A stretch of DNA of 64,000 nt from Dehalobacterium sp040766325 (GCA_040766325.1 JAXGQR010000001.1:124001-188000); one strand, 5' to 3'; shown: positions 47,635 through 57,060, counted from the stretch's first letter. The notes: a model not told the origin generated them from the sequence alone. Made by a program: numbers and translations.

Positions 47635-47703
47635 AAATTATTCTCAAAATGAAAATATCCTCATGATTGTAAGTTATTGTCAAGATTATTTCCAAAATGA
47701 AAA
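47623..47703 (+). promoter_or_regulatory. Three direct copies of the enhancer-like site
   Basis: TTTCCAGAATGAAAA (47623-47637, overlapping the regulator's stop codon), TTCTCAAAATGAAAA (47641-47655) and TTTCCAAAATGAAAA (47689-47703). They lie about 55-135 bases upstream of the sigma-54-like promoter at 47756, and the last is identical to the sites at 44163 and 44209. Confidence 0.7.
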
Positions 47704-47725
47704 CAATCAAACAATTCACGCTATA

Positions 47726-47750
47726 AAAAACCCGATAATATCGGGTTTTT
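47726..47750 (+). terminator. Terminator after the regulator gene
   Basis: AAAAACCCGATAATATCGGGTTTTT, a perfect short hairpin with a T-run. It isolates mttB transcription from the regulator. Confidence 0.8.
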
Positions 47751-47755
47751 ATTTA

Positions 47756-47771
47756 TGGCATATATCTTGCA
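47756..47771 (+). promoter_or_regulatory. Sigma-54 (-24/-12) promoter of the mttB operon
   Basis: TGGCATATATCTTGCA, with GG and GC exactly ten bases apart, almost the full consensus. It leaves a leader of about 165 bases before the ATG at 47936. Confidence 0.82.
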
Positions 47772-47935
47772 TATATTTAGCAATTATGAAGTATTCAATA
47801 ATTAGTAGTTAATAAGTAGAAATGTCATGAGGAAATCATAAGTTAGTATTTTTAGCTTAGAAAAAAATCGGAAAGGAGGATTTAGAAGAAAGCTGCCTTA
47901 AGCAACAATTACTTTAAAGGTGAGGGGAGAAAAAA

Positions 47936-49375
47936 ATGGCATTACGCGGTTTGCCAGGGGGCACTTACAAGCCTGTTGCCCCTGACGATATTAGAAAAAT
48001 ACATCAATCATCCATGAGGATTTTTCAGGAAGCAGGGGTAGAAGTGCCGGACCCTTTAGCATTGAAGTTTTTTGCAGAGGCCGGTGCAGAAGTTGATTAT
48101 CAGAGAAAACGCTTTTTTGCTTCCGAAAGCTGGGTCATGGATCGAATAAAGAAAGCGCCCTCCCAAATTACCCTGTGCGGTCGTGAAGAAAGAAATGATT
48201 TGGTTTTAGGTGGAACTAATGTTTATTTAGGTACAGGAGGCACTGCCCTGAACGTTCTTGATTTGGAAACGGGAATGAGAAGGATGACCCTGCTGTCAGA
48301 TGTTCGTAATATGGCTAAATTGGTAGATGCCCTGGATCATATTCATTTTTTGGTGTTACCTGTATATCCTAGTGAGTTGATACAGGAAAAGGTTGATGTA
48401 AACAGGTTTTTTGCCGGTTTAAGCAACACTACGAAACACGTTATGGGCGGAGTCTATACTCTAGAAGGGGTACGCAAGGTGATCAGGATGGGTGAACTGA
48501 TTATGGGTGGCAAGGAAGCACTCCGAAAAAGGCCCATTTTATCAATGATTACCTGTATTATGAGTCCACTAAAGATGGATGCCAAATATACGGAGCTGAT
48601 GTTAGAAGTAATTCAGGCCGGAATTCCTTTAGCAACACCGGCTGCGCCTATTGCCGGCATGACCTCACCCGGGACTTTGGCCGGAACCCTTGTTCAACTG
48701 AATGTAGAGGCTTTATGCGGTGTTTTACTGGCTCAGATTGTTAATCCGGGTACACCGATTCTATATAGCTTGGTACCAACCACAGCAGATATGAGGACCA
48801 TGACTTTTCTTTTCGGAGCGATCGAAAATGGGATTATGAGCGCAGCTGGGGCCCAATTAGCCCGGTTTTATCAACTGCCTGTCTATGCTACGGCAGGAGT
48901 AACGGAATCAAAACTCCCGGATATTCAGTGCGGTTATGAAAAAATGTCTGCCACCATCATGACAGCATTAGCTGGGGGAAATTATATCCATGATACCGCC
49001 GGGCTGATTGAATCAGGCATAACGGTAGCTTATGAACAATTTGTGATTGACGATGAAATAAATGGTATGGTCATGAGGGCAGTTCAGGGCATCGAGGTGA
49101 GCGAAGAGACAATGGCTGTGGAGGTGATTAAGTCTGTAGGATCCGGAGGTCACTTTCTTGCGGAACAGCATACCATCGACCATATGAAAAGCGAATTCTA
49201 TATGCCACGGGTAGCCAATCGCACGAATCGGTTGAATTGGGAGTTGGAGGGTTCAATGGATGGCAGGGAAAAAGCCCGGACCATCGCGAAAAAGATCCTT
49301 AGCAAGCATCAGCCTTTGCCCATCAAGGATACAATTATCGAAAAAATCAAAGCAGAAATTCGGAAGTTTTGGTAG
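47936..49375 (+). CDS. MttB-family corrinoid methyltransferase (non-pyrrolysine)
   Basis: A 479-residue TIM-barrel methyltransferase of the trimethylamine methyltransferase (COG5598) family, which moves a methyl group from a methylated amine to a corrinoid protein. Typical segments are GGTNVYLGTGGTALNVLDLETG, IMSPLKMDAKYTELMLE, TPAAPIAGMTSPGTLAG and FYMPRVANRTNRLNWELEGS. There is no in-frame TAG, so it is the non-Pyl type; members of this type (e.g. Desulfitobacterium MtgB) demethylate glycine betaine or other quaternary amines. It heads an operon with an OpuC-like betaine/choline importer, which fits. The sigma-54 promoter and enhancer sites upstream suggest substrate-induced expression. Confidence 0.9.
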   Translation: MALRGLPGGTYKPVAPDDIRKIHQSSMRIFQEAGVEVPDPLALKFFAEAGAEVDYQRKRFFASESWVMDRIKKAPSQITLCGREERNDLVLGGTNVYLGTGGTALNVLDLETGMRRMTLLSDVRNMAKLVDALDHIHFLVLPVYPSELIQEKVDVNRFFAGLSNTTKHVMGGVYTLEGVRKVIRMGELIMGGKEALRKRPILSMITCIMSPLKMDAKYTELMLEVIQAGIPLATPAAPIAGMTSPGTLAGTLVQLNVEALCGVLLAQIVNPGTPILYSLVPTTADMRTMTFLFGAIENGIMSAAGAQLARFYQLPVYATAGVTESKLPDIQCGYEKMSATIMTALAGGNYIHDTAGLIESGITVAYEQFVIDDEINGMVMRAVQGIEVSEETMAVEVIKSVGSGGHFLAEQHTIDHMKSEFYMPRVANRTNRLNWELEGSMDGREKARTIAKKILSKHQPLPIKDTIIEKIKAEIRKFW

Positions 49376-49414
49376 ATTAGATTTTTCAATCCCGGAAAGG
49401 AGTTCGTCATATTC

Positions 49415-50975
49415 ATGAAGCTTGATGAAGCAAAGCAAATTACTGCTCCTGTCTTAGTTGTGGTACCCCGTTTGGATGAAACGACAGCATCAACCAGGCC
49501 TGTGTTGGCGTGGCATAACAGCACAGGTGGCAGAGGAGGGATGAAGTACATTCTGCAAATAGATACAACGCCGGAGTTTACCGGTCCAGATTTGATGGAG
49601 TGGCCGGATATTCCCGAAACCCAGTCGATTACTCCTTTAGACCGAAACCAGGTTGTGAATTGAAGGATCAAACCTATTATTACTGAGAGTCGCTGCCGTT
49701 GACAGCGACGGGAAAAAAGTCAATGGGGCAAAGAAATCGGGGGCATTACCGCCCGCTTTTATGTGAATTCCTCCGCATATCAAGAATTTTTTGGGGTAAG
49801 AGTTCCTGCGACAGAGTTACCGCCACTTCCGGCTCCGGATGGAAAAAATTCAGGATTATGATGAATCCGGCGTAACATATTGGGAAGGGGCGGCAGATGA
49901 TGAAGGTCATTGGGTAAAATTTGACTTAGGATACAAGACCGCAATTTCCCGCATCTGGTTACTTTGTGGATTAGCCGGCTGGTATAGACAAAAAAACAGG
50001 AAATATGCTTATCTTAATCAAGATACTGACCTAACCGGTCGCCTGACAGCATACAAATGGGAATATAGCCATGACGAGAAACACTGGACTGAGGTGCCCC
50101 ATTCCCAGGTGATAGGTTCCGATGCTTTCCGGAGGGATTTCGTTTTGCCGGAAACGGTGTGCGCCCGTTATTTTAGAATAAACATCACAAAATGGATTGG
50201 TCATGCCCCCCGAATTCATGAAGTTAGTTTTTATCGGAAGGGTCAACCGGAAATGCCGGAAACACTGGAAAGAGAAAAAGACAATTATGTCTTGGTGATC
50301 GGCACCTATTGCTCGGAACAGATGAACCAAAACACGGAACTGAGGGATGCGCTTCTAGGTTTAAAGGGACATATGGCTCTTCCGTGGGATTTAGAGGTGA
50401 TGGAGGTGCCGGCATATAAAATGTCATGGGAAGTATTAAGCTCCATGGATCCAAAGCCTATGGCCATTTGCCTAACCGGATCAGGCCGCTGGGGAGAGAT
50501 GCTCCCTAGATTTGAATATAACGGGGTTTTCGAGATTATCAGAAATACTGATATGCCCGTTTTAGGCATATGCAACGGTCATCAGTTGTTGGCTCTTCAA
50601 GAAGAGATTACTTTTGTACGAAATATGGGACGAAGCTATTATTCTGATACTGTAGAGTCTCTGCTCCACGAGGATATTCCGCCTGTTCAAATTGAAAAAG
50701 CTGATCCCATCTTCAGCGGTATGACTAATCCATTTTTTGGACCGGAGTATCATAGTTGGTCCATAGATGTGATGCCTGAAGGGTTTGAGGTACTTGCCAC
50801 TTCTAAGGATCACCAAGGTCATAAGTGTATTGAAGTGATCAAAGCTAAGGACAGATTGATTTATGGGACACAGTTTCATCCGGAAAAACCTTATCCGTGG
50901 AATGGGTCTAAAATGATCTTGGTTAATTTTTTATATTTATCATTGATTCTTCGCGACACTCAGGATGACATGTGA
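49415..50975 (+). pseudogene. Fn3-like / discoidin-like / class I amidotransferase fusion, several frameshifts
   Basis: One gene of about 520 residues spread over shifting frames at 49660-49840. The N-terminal part (LVVVPRLDETTASTRPVLAWHNSTGG...YYWRVAAVDSDGKKV) is Fn3-like. A discoidin (F5/8C)-like domain follows (TYWEGAADDEGHWVKFDLGYKTAISRIWLLCG...CARYFRINITKW). The C-terminal half is a class I glutamine amidotransferase with nucleophile GICNGHQ (Cys near 50571) and TQFHPE (His, Glu near 50870). No signal peptide is visible. It lies between mttB and the betaine importer genes. I know no described protein with this order; frame 49839-50975 is clean. Confidence 0.7.
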
Positions 50976-51051
50976 AGTTAGATAAACTTTAGAGTTTGAC
51001 AATATATTAGAAACAATAAAAATAAAAAGGATAAAAAAGGGAGGTTCAAAA

Positions 51052-51993
51052 ATGTCAAAGAAACTATGGTTGGTTGTTGTTTTGATCCTGGGGGTTCTAT
51101 TATTTAGCGCATGTGGAGGAAGCAGCACACCACCTGCCGGCAATGAGGGGGAACAACAAACGGAAGGTGAAGCCAAGGAAAAACCCAAGATTGTCATTGG
51201 CTCCAAGAATTTCACAGAACAATTAATTCTGGGAGAAATGGTTGCTTTGTTATGTGAGGATGCAGGATATCCTGTGGAAAGAAAGATGCGTCTCGGCGGA
51301 ACCGGCTTAGTCCATGAGTCTTTAGTGAACGGAGAAGTTAATGTTTACGTTGAGTATACGGGCACAGGATTAACAGCTTTGCTCAAGGAAGAACCTATGT
51401 ACGATCCTCAGGCAGTTTACGATAAAGTAAAGGCCAGTTACCAGGAACAATGGAATTTAGTTTGGTTGGACCCCTGGGGATTTAATAATACTTACACCAT
51501 TACTATGTCTAAGGCGAGGGCTGAAGAATTGGGTGTAAGCAAGATTTCTGATTTGAAGGACAAAGCGGGGGATATGGCCATTGGAGCTACCCAGGAGTTT
51601 ATTCCGCGGGTTGATGGTTTGGCCGGACTACAGGATAAATATGGATTTAAGTTTAAAGAAGCTAGGGGTATGGAATCCGGTGTCATGTATGAGGCTTTAA
51701 AAGAAGGAAAGGTTGATGCCATCTCCGGCTTTGCCACAGATGGACGAATTCCTGCCTTTGGTTTTATCAACCTGGAAGATGATCAATCTTACTTCCCACC
51801 ATATTTTGCGGCCCCCGTAGTAAACGGTGCTCTGTTGGAGGAGGATCCGGCTGTTGCTGATGTGTTAAACAAATTGGCAAATCAACTTGATGATGCAGAG
51901 ATGGGTGCCCTTAATTATGAAGTTGACGGAAATAAGAAAGAGCCCATTGATGTGGCAAGACAATTCCTGAAGGATAACGGCCTGATTAAATAG
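51052..51993 (+). CDS. opuCC: OpuC-type glycine betaine/choline-binding lipoprotein
   Basis: A 313-residue lipoprotein. Signal LWLVVVLILGVLLFSACGG with lipobox SAC. The body matches the OpuAC/ProX-like fold: KIVIGSKNFTEQLILGEMVALLCEDAG, VNVYVEYTGTGLTALLKE, and GKVDAISGFATDGRIPAFGF. Quaternary-amine binders of this class cage the ligand with aromatic residues. The two permeases and the ATPase follow. RBS AAAAGGGAGGTTC. Choline and glycine betaine are both plausible ligands. Confidence 0.9.
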   Translation: MSKKLWLVVVLILGVLLFSACGGSSTPPAGNEGEQQTEGEAKEKPKIVIGSKNFTEQLILGEMVALLCEDAGYPVERKMRLGGTGLVHESLVNGEVNVYVEYTGTGLTALLKEEPMYDPQAVYDKVKASYQEQWNLVWLDPWGFNNTYTITMSKARAEELGVSKISDLKDKAGDMAIGATQEFIPRVDGLAGLQDKYGFKFKEARGMESGVMYEALKEGKVDAISGFATDGRIPAFGFINLEDDQSYFPPYFAAPVVNGALLEEDPAVADVLNKLANQLDDAEMGALNYEVDGNKKEPIDVARQFLKDNGLIK

Positions 51994-52063
51994 CAGTGTT
52001 TTGCTTTTCATGTGAGGATGGGGGGCTTTGCTCTCCATCCTGATCCTAAAGGAGAGTTGCAAA

Positions 52064-53189
52064 ATGATAAAGTTAGAAGGTGTCACCAAGATATTTGATA
52101 ACGGTCATGTGGCGGTGGATCATGTAAATATTGAGATCAACGAGGGTGAATTTGTTGTTGTTATTGGTTCCTCCGGATGCGGCAAGACAACGATGATGAA
52201 AATGATTAACCGCTTAATTGAACCTACTGAAGGACGCATCCTGATTGAAGATAAGGATATCAGCACAGAAGATCCTTTTGAACTTAGGAGGAGGATTGGT
52301 TACGTCATTCAGGAAATCGGTTTATTTCCTCATATGAATATCATGGAGAATATAGCCTTAGTACCTCGTTTGAAAAAGTGGCCTAAAGAAAAAAAGATGA
52401 GTCGGGTCGCAGAATTGCTGGATATGGTAGGATTAGACGCAGCCGGGACAGCACAAAAATACCCTTCTCAGTTGAGCGGAGGACAGCGTCAAAGGGTGAG
52501 CCCGGGCCTTAGCCATTGATCCGCCAATTATGCTGATGGATGAGCCCTTTGGAGCTCTTGATCCTATTACCCGGGAACAGATGCAGGATGAGTTTATAAA
52601 ATTACAAGAAAAAGTAAAGAAGACAATTGTATTCGTAACCCATGATATTGATGAAGCACTGAAATTTGCAGATCGGGTTGCGATTATGGATAAAGGAAAG
52701 ATTATTCAATATGATACACCATTAAATATTTTGCGCAATCCGGCCAATAATTTTGTCCGGGACTTTGTGGGCGCAGACCATACCTTAAAACAGTTAAGCT
52801 TGATTAAGGTCAAGGATGCCATGATTACATCTATCAGCACCCTGCGCGCGGATGATAGGATTGAAAGGGCGAAGGCCTTATTTGCTGAAGGATATCGGAG
52901 TGTTGTTGTTGTTGATCATGGAGGGGCAATACTCGGTTATGTTAACAAGCAGGACGTGGAGCAAATCGGGGATGAAAGATCTGTTTCTGAAGTACTGGTT
53001 ACGCCCATCTCTGTTGTGGCTCATGACAACTCTTTAAAAGAGGCTTTATCAAAAATGGTGCGTAATGATGCCGGTTATTTAGCAGTGGCCGACGAAGAGT
53101 CCAGATTAATAGGGATCTTAACCTATAACTGTTTATATAAAATCGTGGGTGTCCCTTATTTGGAACCTCACCATGTACCGGAGGGGTGA
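52064..53189 (+). pseudogene. opuCA: OpuC-type ATPase with CBS domains, frame broken near 52500
   Basis: ATG 52064 (after AAAGGAGAGTTGC) starts a glycine betaine/choline ABC ATPase. Walker A GSSGCGKTT, Q-loop VIQEIGLFPHMNIMEN and the signature LSGGQRQRV are in the first frame. After RV the frame shifts, and the second resumes with Walker B IMLMDEPFGALDP and FVTHDIDEALKFADRV, then two C-terminal CBS domains (KVKDAMITSISTLRADD..., VSEVLVTPISVVAHDN). A consensus reads QRVGVARALAIDP; the sequence has lost about two bases. Total length, about 375 aa, is normal. CBS domains usually sense ionic strength or osmotic stress. Confidence 0.88.
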
Positions 53190-53196
53190 AAACAGC

Positions 53197-53856
53197 ATGA
53201 ACTATATCCTGCAATACCCGGATCGGGTACTTAGTTTAACAATGGAACATTTAGGTATATCTATTGTTGCAGTCTTGGCTGCGGTGATGATCGGGGTTCC
53301 AATCGGGATATTATTAACCCGCTGGAAGTTTTTGCAAACGCCGGTCATTAAACTGGCAGGTGTACTTTATACGATCCCCAGCTTAGCACTTTTTGCTTTT
53401 ATGATTCCTGTTTTTGGTCTGGGCATGAAGCCTACCATTATTGCTCTGATTCTCTATTCTCAGCTGGCCATTATTCTTAATACTATTTCCGGAATAGAAA
53501 CAATTCCGCCCAGCATTATCGAGGCAGCTAATGGAATGGGGATGACAGGGCGGGAACGATTATTCTTAATTGAGCTTCCTTTAGGCCTGCCTGTGATTAT
53601 GGCCGGGATACGTATGATTACCGTTATGGCCATTGGCATCGCTACCATTGCCTCCTAGATCGGAGCCGGGGGATTGGGAGATTTGATTTTCCTGGGGATG
53701 TTTACTGTTGATACAGACAAGATTATCGCCGGGGCACTGCCCCTATGTATTATGGCAATTCTTGCAGATTGGCTGCTGGTAAAAATTCAGCAGCGTTTGG
53801 AAGTGTGGAGGGATGACATCCAGGATAAAAAAGTAAATCCGGCAAGGGAGGGGTAA
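53197..53856 (+). pseudogene. opuCB: OpuC-type permease with in-frame TAG at codon 154
   Basis: A 219-codon permease of the ProW/OpuCB type (DRVLSLTMEHLGISIVAVLAAVMIGVPIGI...GMGMTGRERLFLIELPLGLP). TAG at 53656-53658 interrupts TIAS-stop-IGAGGLGDLIFLG, where the paralogue in this operon has F (LAAFIGGGGLGDLI) and other family members have an aromatic residue. Reading continues in the same frame to 53856. A single base change from TAC/TAT (Tyr) or TGG (Trp) would explain it. ATG 53197 follows GGAGGGGTG. Confidence 0.88.
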
Positions 53857-53858
53857 TT

Positions 53859-54494
53859 ATGTTGCAATATATTCTTAATAATCAGGCCGCATTTTTAGAA
53901 CTGGTCAGGCAACATGTGGAATTAACAGGCCTTGCGGTACTTCTGGCCATAGTTGCCGCCATTCCCCTAGGGATTGTGGCCACAAGAGTTTCTTTTTTGG
54001 AAAAGCCGATATTGGTTTTGGCGAATTTAGGTCAGGCTATCCCCAGTCTGGTTATTCTGGGTCTATGTATTCCCCTTTTAGGTATCGGCTTTACTCCTTC
54101 TCTTTTTGCTTTATTTCTTAGAGCAATATTACCCATTCTTTTAAACACTTATGTGGGCATAAAAGGTGTGGATTATGCCATGATTGAAGCGGCTAAAGGA
54201 ATGGGTATGAAAGATCATCAGATCCTGCTCCAGGTAGAGCTACCGCTGGTGGTGCCGGTAATTATTGCTGGAGTACGTACGGCTACTGTTCAGGCTGTTT
54301 CCCTGGCAACACTGGCGGCTTTCATCGGGGGAGGAGGTTTAGGAGATTTAATCCAACAGGGAATAATGATGGTGGATCGTTCCCTGCTTCTAGCGGGAGC
54401 TGTTCCCACCGCTCTCATGGCTCTTCTAGCTGATTATTTAATTGGTCTGATTCAACGTTTTGTTACTCCTAAAGGGTTAAAGGCATCCCTGTAA
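53859..54494 (+). CDS. opuCD: OpuC-type permease (second)
   Basis: A 211-residue permease with five or six helices and the EAA-type loop EAAKGMGMKDHQILLQVELPLVVPVIIAGVRTATVQAVS. It starts 3 bases after opuCB with GGGAGGGGTAATT as site. With its partner it forms the channel for the quaternary amine. The frame is intact. Confidence 0.92.
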   Translation: MLQYILNNQAAFLELVRQHVELTGLAVLLAIVAAIPLGIVATRVSFLEKPILVLANLGQAIPSLVILGLCIPLLGIGFTPSLFALFLRAILPILLNTYVGIKGVDYAMIEAAKGMGMKDHQILLQVELPLVVPVIIAGVRTATVQAVSLATLAAFIGGGGLGDLIQQGIMMVDRSLLLAGAVPTALMALLADYLIGLIQRFVTPKGLKASL

Positions 54495-54516
54495 ATTTCA
54501 TCTAATCCTTATTGCT

Positions 54517-54547
54517 GCAGTCGATACTAAAAGCATCGACTGCTTTT
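54517..54547 (+). terminator. Terminator of the mttB/opuC operon
   Basis: GCAGTCGAT and ATCGACTGC pair around an A-rich loop, followed by TTTTCTTT. Confidence 0.82.
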
Positions 54548-54603
54548 CTTTGCAACAAAAGAAGCGTACCTAAAAAAATGTAAGTTAGTAAAATGTTAGT
54601 AAA

Positions 54604-54640
54604 ACAAAAAAAAGAAGGATTACAAATATTGTAAATCCCT
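54604..54640 (-). terminator. Terminator downstream of tRNA-Leu
   Basis: On the minus strand AGGGATTTACAA pairs with TTGTAATCCT and is followed by a run of T residues. Confidence 0.7.
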
Positions 54641-54657
54641 CTAACCCTTGTAATGTT

Positions 54658-54743
54658 TGGTGCGGCAGAAGGGACTTGAACCCCCACGGCTGTTCACCAC
54701 TAGAACCTGAATCTAGCGCGTCTGCCAATTCCGCCACTGCCGC
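54658..54743 (-). tRNA. tRNA-Leu (CAG)
   Basis: Acceptor GCGGCAG/CTGCCGC, anticodon stem CTAGA/TCTAG with loop TTCAGGT (anticodon CAG), a long variable arm, T-loop GTTCAAGTC, and an encoded CCA. Confidence 0.95.
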
Positions 54744-54949
54744 ATCACAAGTAGTAATATAACATAGGTATCACAAAAAATCAAGGAATTTGCATGACCG
54801 AGGCAGGTTTATTTTATTATTTTTTGCCCCAAAAAAATTAATAAATGCGGATTAATAAAGAAAAGAAAAGTAAAGGATAAAAAACAAGATTAAGGTCACA
54901 ATAAGTCACAATAAGCAAAAATCAGGCAGGATGGACGATGAGGTAAGGG

Positions 54950-55237
54950 ATGAGGTGCAAACATTGTGGCCATGAAATGATCACAAACAATGGCAATGAG
55001 ACCCTTTTTTATTCGAAAAAACTGATCAAGAGAGCTTTTCTAACCGTTTTTATCATTAGCTTCCTGACAGTTCATTTTACCTTTAAAGAGGGGACTAATT
55101 ATAGTTCTTATCTTCACTTATTTATCGGTTTTTTAGTTTTCTCCAGTCTTTCTTACGGTTTGTGTTTTTTATCGGCCGAGTCACCTCAAACAAAGCGATG
55201 TCGGCACTGCGGATATTATGAGCTTTTGTATAAATAG
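54950..55237 (+). CDS. Small membrane protein with two CxxC motifs
   Basis: A 95-residue protein. An N-terminal zinc-ribbon half-site (CKHCGHEM) and a C-terminal one (CRHCGYYEL) flank two hydrophobic helices. All four Cys would sit on the same side of the membrane and could bind one Zn. No family recognised. Weak site GGTAAGGG just before the ATG. Confidence 0.55.
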   Translation: MRCKHCGHEMITNNGNETLFYSKKLIKRAFLTVFIISFLTVHFTFKEGTNYSSYLHLFIGFLVFSSLSYGLCFLSAESPQTKRCRHCGYYELLYK

Positions 55238-55377
55238 TATATAATATAAATAATACATTATGCATTATCATAATGATAATAATTTATAATAGATAATGTG
55301 ATGTATTATTTACCAAAATATGCTATACTTTATAGTGCAATGGTAGCTAAACAGTCAGAAAATCTGGAGGTATAATT

Positions 55378-55658
55378 ATGACACCATCGTATGATGATAA
55401 ACTTGCCATGAACGAAACAATCCTTGATAAAGGTTATGTACACTTGAGAGGCTTTATTTTTGGCGCTTTTCTTGTTATATATATGGCTTTATGTTTGCAG
55501 CTGTGCATATTGCCTTACAAGGAGTTCCGGGGTATACGCCATTGATGCCCTTAGTTTTAGGAATGATCACTTTGGTGGCTTTATTTCTAGGTACTCGTTC
55601 CCAGCAAAAAACAATGAACCTGCATAATAAGGGTGTTTTTATGGGCTTACTTAAATAA
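55378..55658 (+). pseudogene. Small membrane protein with a frameshift near 55485
   Basis: ATG 55378 after TCTGGAGGTATAATT. The first frame gives YVHLRGFIFGAFLVIY; a one-base shift near 55485 leads to FMFAAVHIALQGVPGYTPLMPLVLGMITLVALFLG and a clean end at 55658. Together about 93 residues with two membrane helices. Family not recognised. The good ribosome site and sensible joined protein argue for a real gene with a base error. Confidence 0.6.
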
Positions 55659-55701
55659 TCGACCTTGAGTAAGTCGTGAAAAAATTATGAACATAAGCGA
55701 A

Positions 55702-55738
55702 AAAAGGGATCAGATAGTTTAACTATCCGATCCCTTTT
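55702..55738. terminator. Bidirectional terminator
   Basis: AAAAAGGGATC-A-GATAG pairs with CTATC-C-GATCCCTTTTT. It ends the tRNA-Pro/tRNA-Gln transcript on the minus strand and faces the small membrane gene on the plus strand. Confidence 0.85.
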
Positions 55739-55743
55739 TATTA

Positions 55744-55818
55744 TGGCTGGGGTGGCTGGATTCGAACCAACACATGGCGGATCCAGAGACCGCTGCCTTG
55801 CCGTTTGGCTACACCCCA
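55744..55818 (-). tRNA. tRNA-Gln (CTG)
   Basis: Acceptor TGGGGTG/CACCCCA, anticodon loop CTCTGGA (anticodon CTG), T-arm TTGGTTCGAATCCAG, encoded CCA. Confidence 0.93.
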
Positions 55819-55824
55819 TCAACA

Positions 55825-55901
55825 TGGTCGGGACGACAGGATTTGAACCTGCGACCACCTGATCCCAAATCAGGTACGCTACCAAACTGCGCTACGTCCC
55901 G
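55825..55901 (-). tRNA. tRNA-Pro (TGG)
   Basis: Acceptor CGGGACG/CGTCCCG, anticodon stem CCTGA/TCAGG with loop TTTGGGA (anticodon TGG), T-arm GCAGGTTCAAATCCTGT, encoded CCA. Transcribed before tRNA-Gln. Confidence 0.95.
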
Positions 55902-56094
55902 CAGCAGAATTCATTATATCTAAAACTGATGGAGAAGTCAACCATGAATTTCATTTCTTCATTGTAAGGCATGGCTTTTAGGATTGACAATAATTTATAA
56001 ATAATAGAAAATAATAAGGATGGCTTTCAAGGAGGTGAACAAATTAATTAAGTCGATTTTTTTGTTACAAAAAAATAAAGGGGGAATCGGTGCA

Positions 56095-56724
56095 ATGAAA
56101 AAGTTAATTGTAGGAATATTTTTGGTGCAAATTATCGTATTGGTTGCAATAGGGATACCTGCCGGCGGTGCCGTGAATGCGATTTGGAAAGATCCCGCTT
56201 CCGGTATTGTTATACGGCAAGATAATCCGACCCATACTATAGAATCTTATTATCGCTTATTGGATCAGAAGGCCTATGAAACCATGATTTTGCTTTTTGA
56301 AGAAGATACCCGAGGGGACGGAGTGAAGGAAGAATTTCAAGCGTATATGGAAGGTAGCGGTTTTTCCGAGGCCAAATTAGTCAAGCTGTTTCCTGCAACT
56401 GTCACGGGTGAGTATGGTGTGGTTGGTGCAGTCCACATTCATCCCCAAGATCCGGATCAGCCGGTCTTATCTATATTGACATTAAAACAAGAGGACGTAA
56501 AATGGGAAATTGTGCCTAACATTAATAACAGCGAATTAGAAGATATGCAGCAAGTGCTGGAAAAAGCCGTTGAGGTGTGTCATCTGGTGTCAAAGGATCC
56601 TTTTCCTGCTTTAACTGAAGTTCAAAAGGAAAATGTCAAAATGCAGGCTGAAATTGGGGGGCAATATATCAGATCAAACTTGGATCAATTAAATCAATTG
56701 TTGGATTCAATAAAAAAACCATAA
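56095..56724 (+). CDS. Exported hypothetical protein
   Basis: About 209 residues. Start 56095 follows AAAGGGGGAATCGGTGCA; an upstream frame start at 56020 has no role. An N-terminal signal or membrane helix (LIVGIFLVQIIVLVAIGIPAGG) precedes an acidic soluble domain of about 180 residues (TIESYYRLLDQKAYETMILLF suggests an NTF2-like fold, unproven). No clear family. Confidence 0.65.
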   Translation: MKKLIVGIFLVQIIVLVAIGIPAGGAVNAIWKDPASGIVIRQDNPTHTIESYYRLLDQKAYETMILLFEEDTRGDGVKEEFQAYMEGSGFSEAKLVKLFPATVTGEYGVVGAVHIHPQDPDQPVLSILTLKQEDVKWEIVPNINNSELEDMQQVLEKAVEVCHLVSKDPFPALTEVQKENVKMQAEIGGQYIRSNLDQLNQLLDSIKKP

Positions 56725-57060
56725 TGAAAAAGAACATTTAAAACAATATAGCACAAGATATCAAACATATCGCAACATCTTTGCCTTGTGAATAAATGAA
56801 CTAATAGCTTATAATGGATATAAATTAAATAGATAAAGCTTAAGTGATATTTAGTGCATTTAAAGGCGCAAGTTTTTTTATGCAAAATCCATAACCATAT
56901 TCTTTTGAGTGGTATAATTAACAACCCCTCATGCCCGAATAAAATGTGTGCTATAATATTATTCAGACAATTTGATTATTTAGGCGATTATTAGTATCAG
57001 ATATAAATCGACATAAAAAGTAGCATAAAATTTTACGCAATGAAACGAGGCGAAAACATT

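Noticed and set aside
53656..53658. Pyrrolysine at the opuCB TAG
   Set aside because: TAG is a normal stop in many genes of this window, MttB here has no internal TAG, no pyl genes are visible, and a simple Tyr/Trp codon change explains it.
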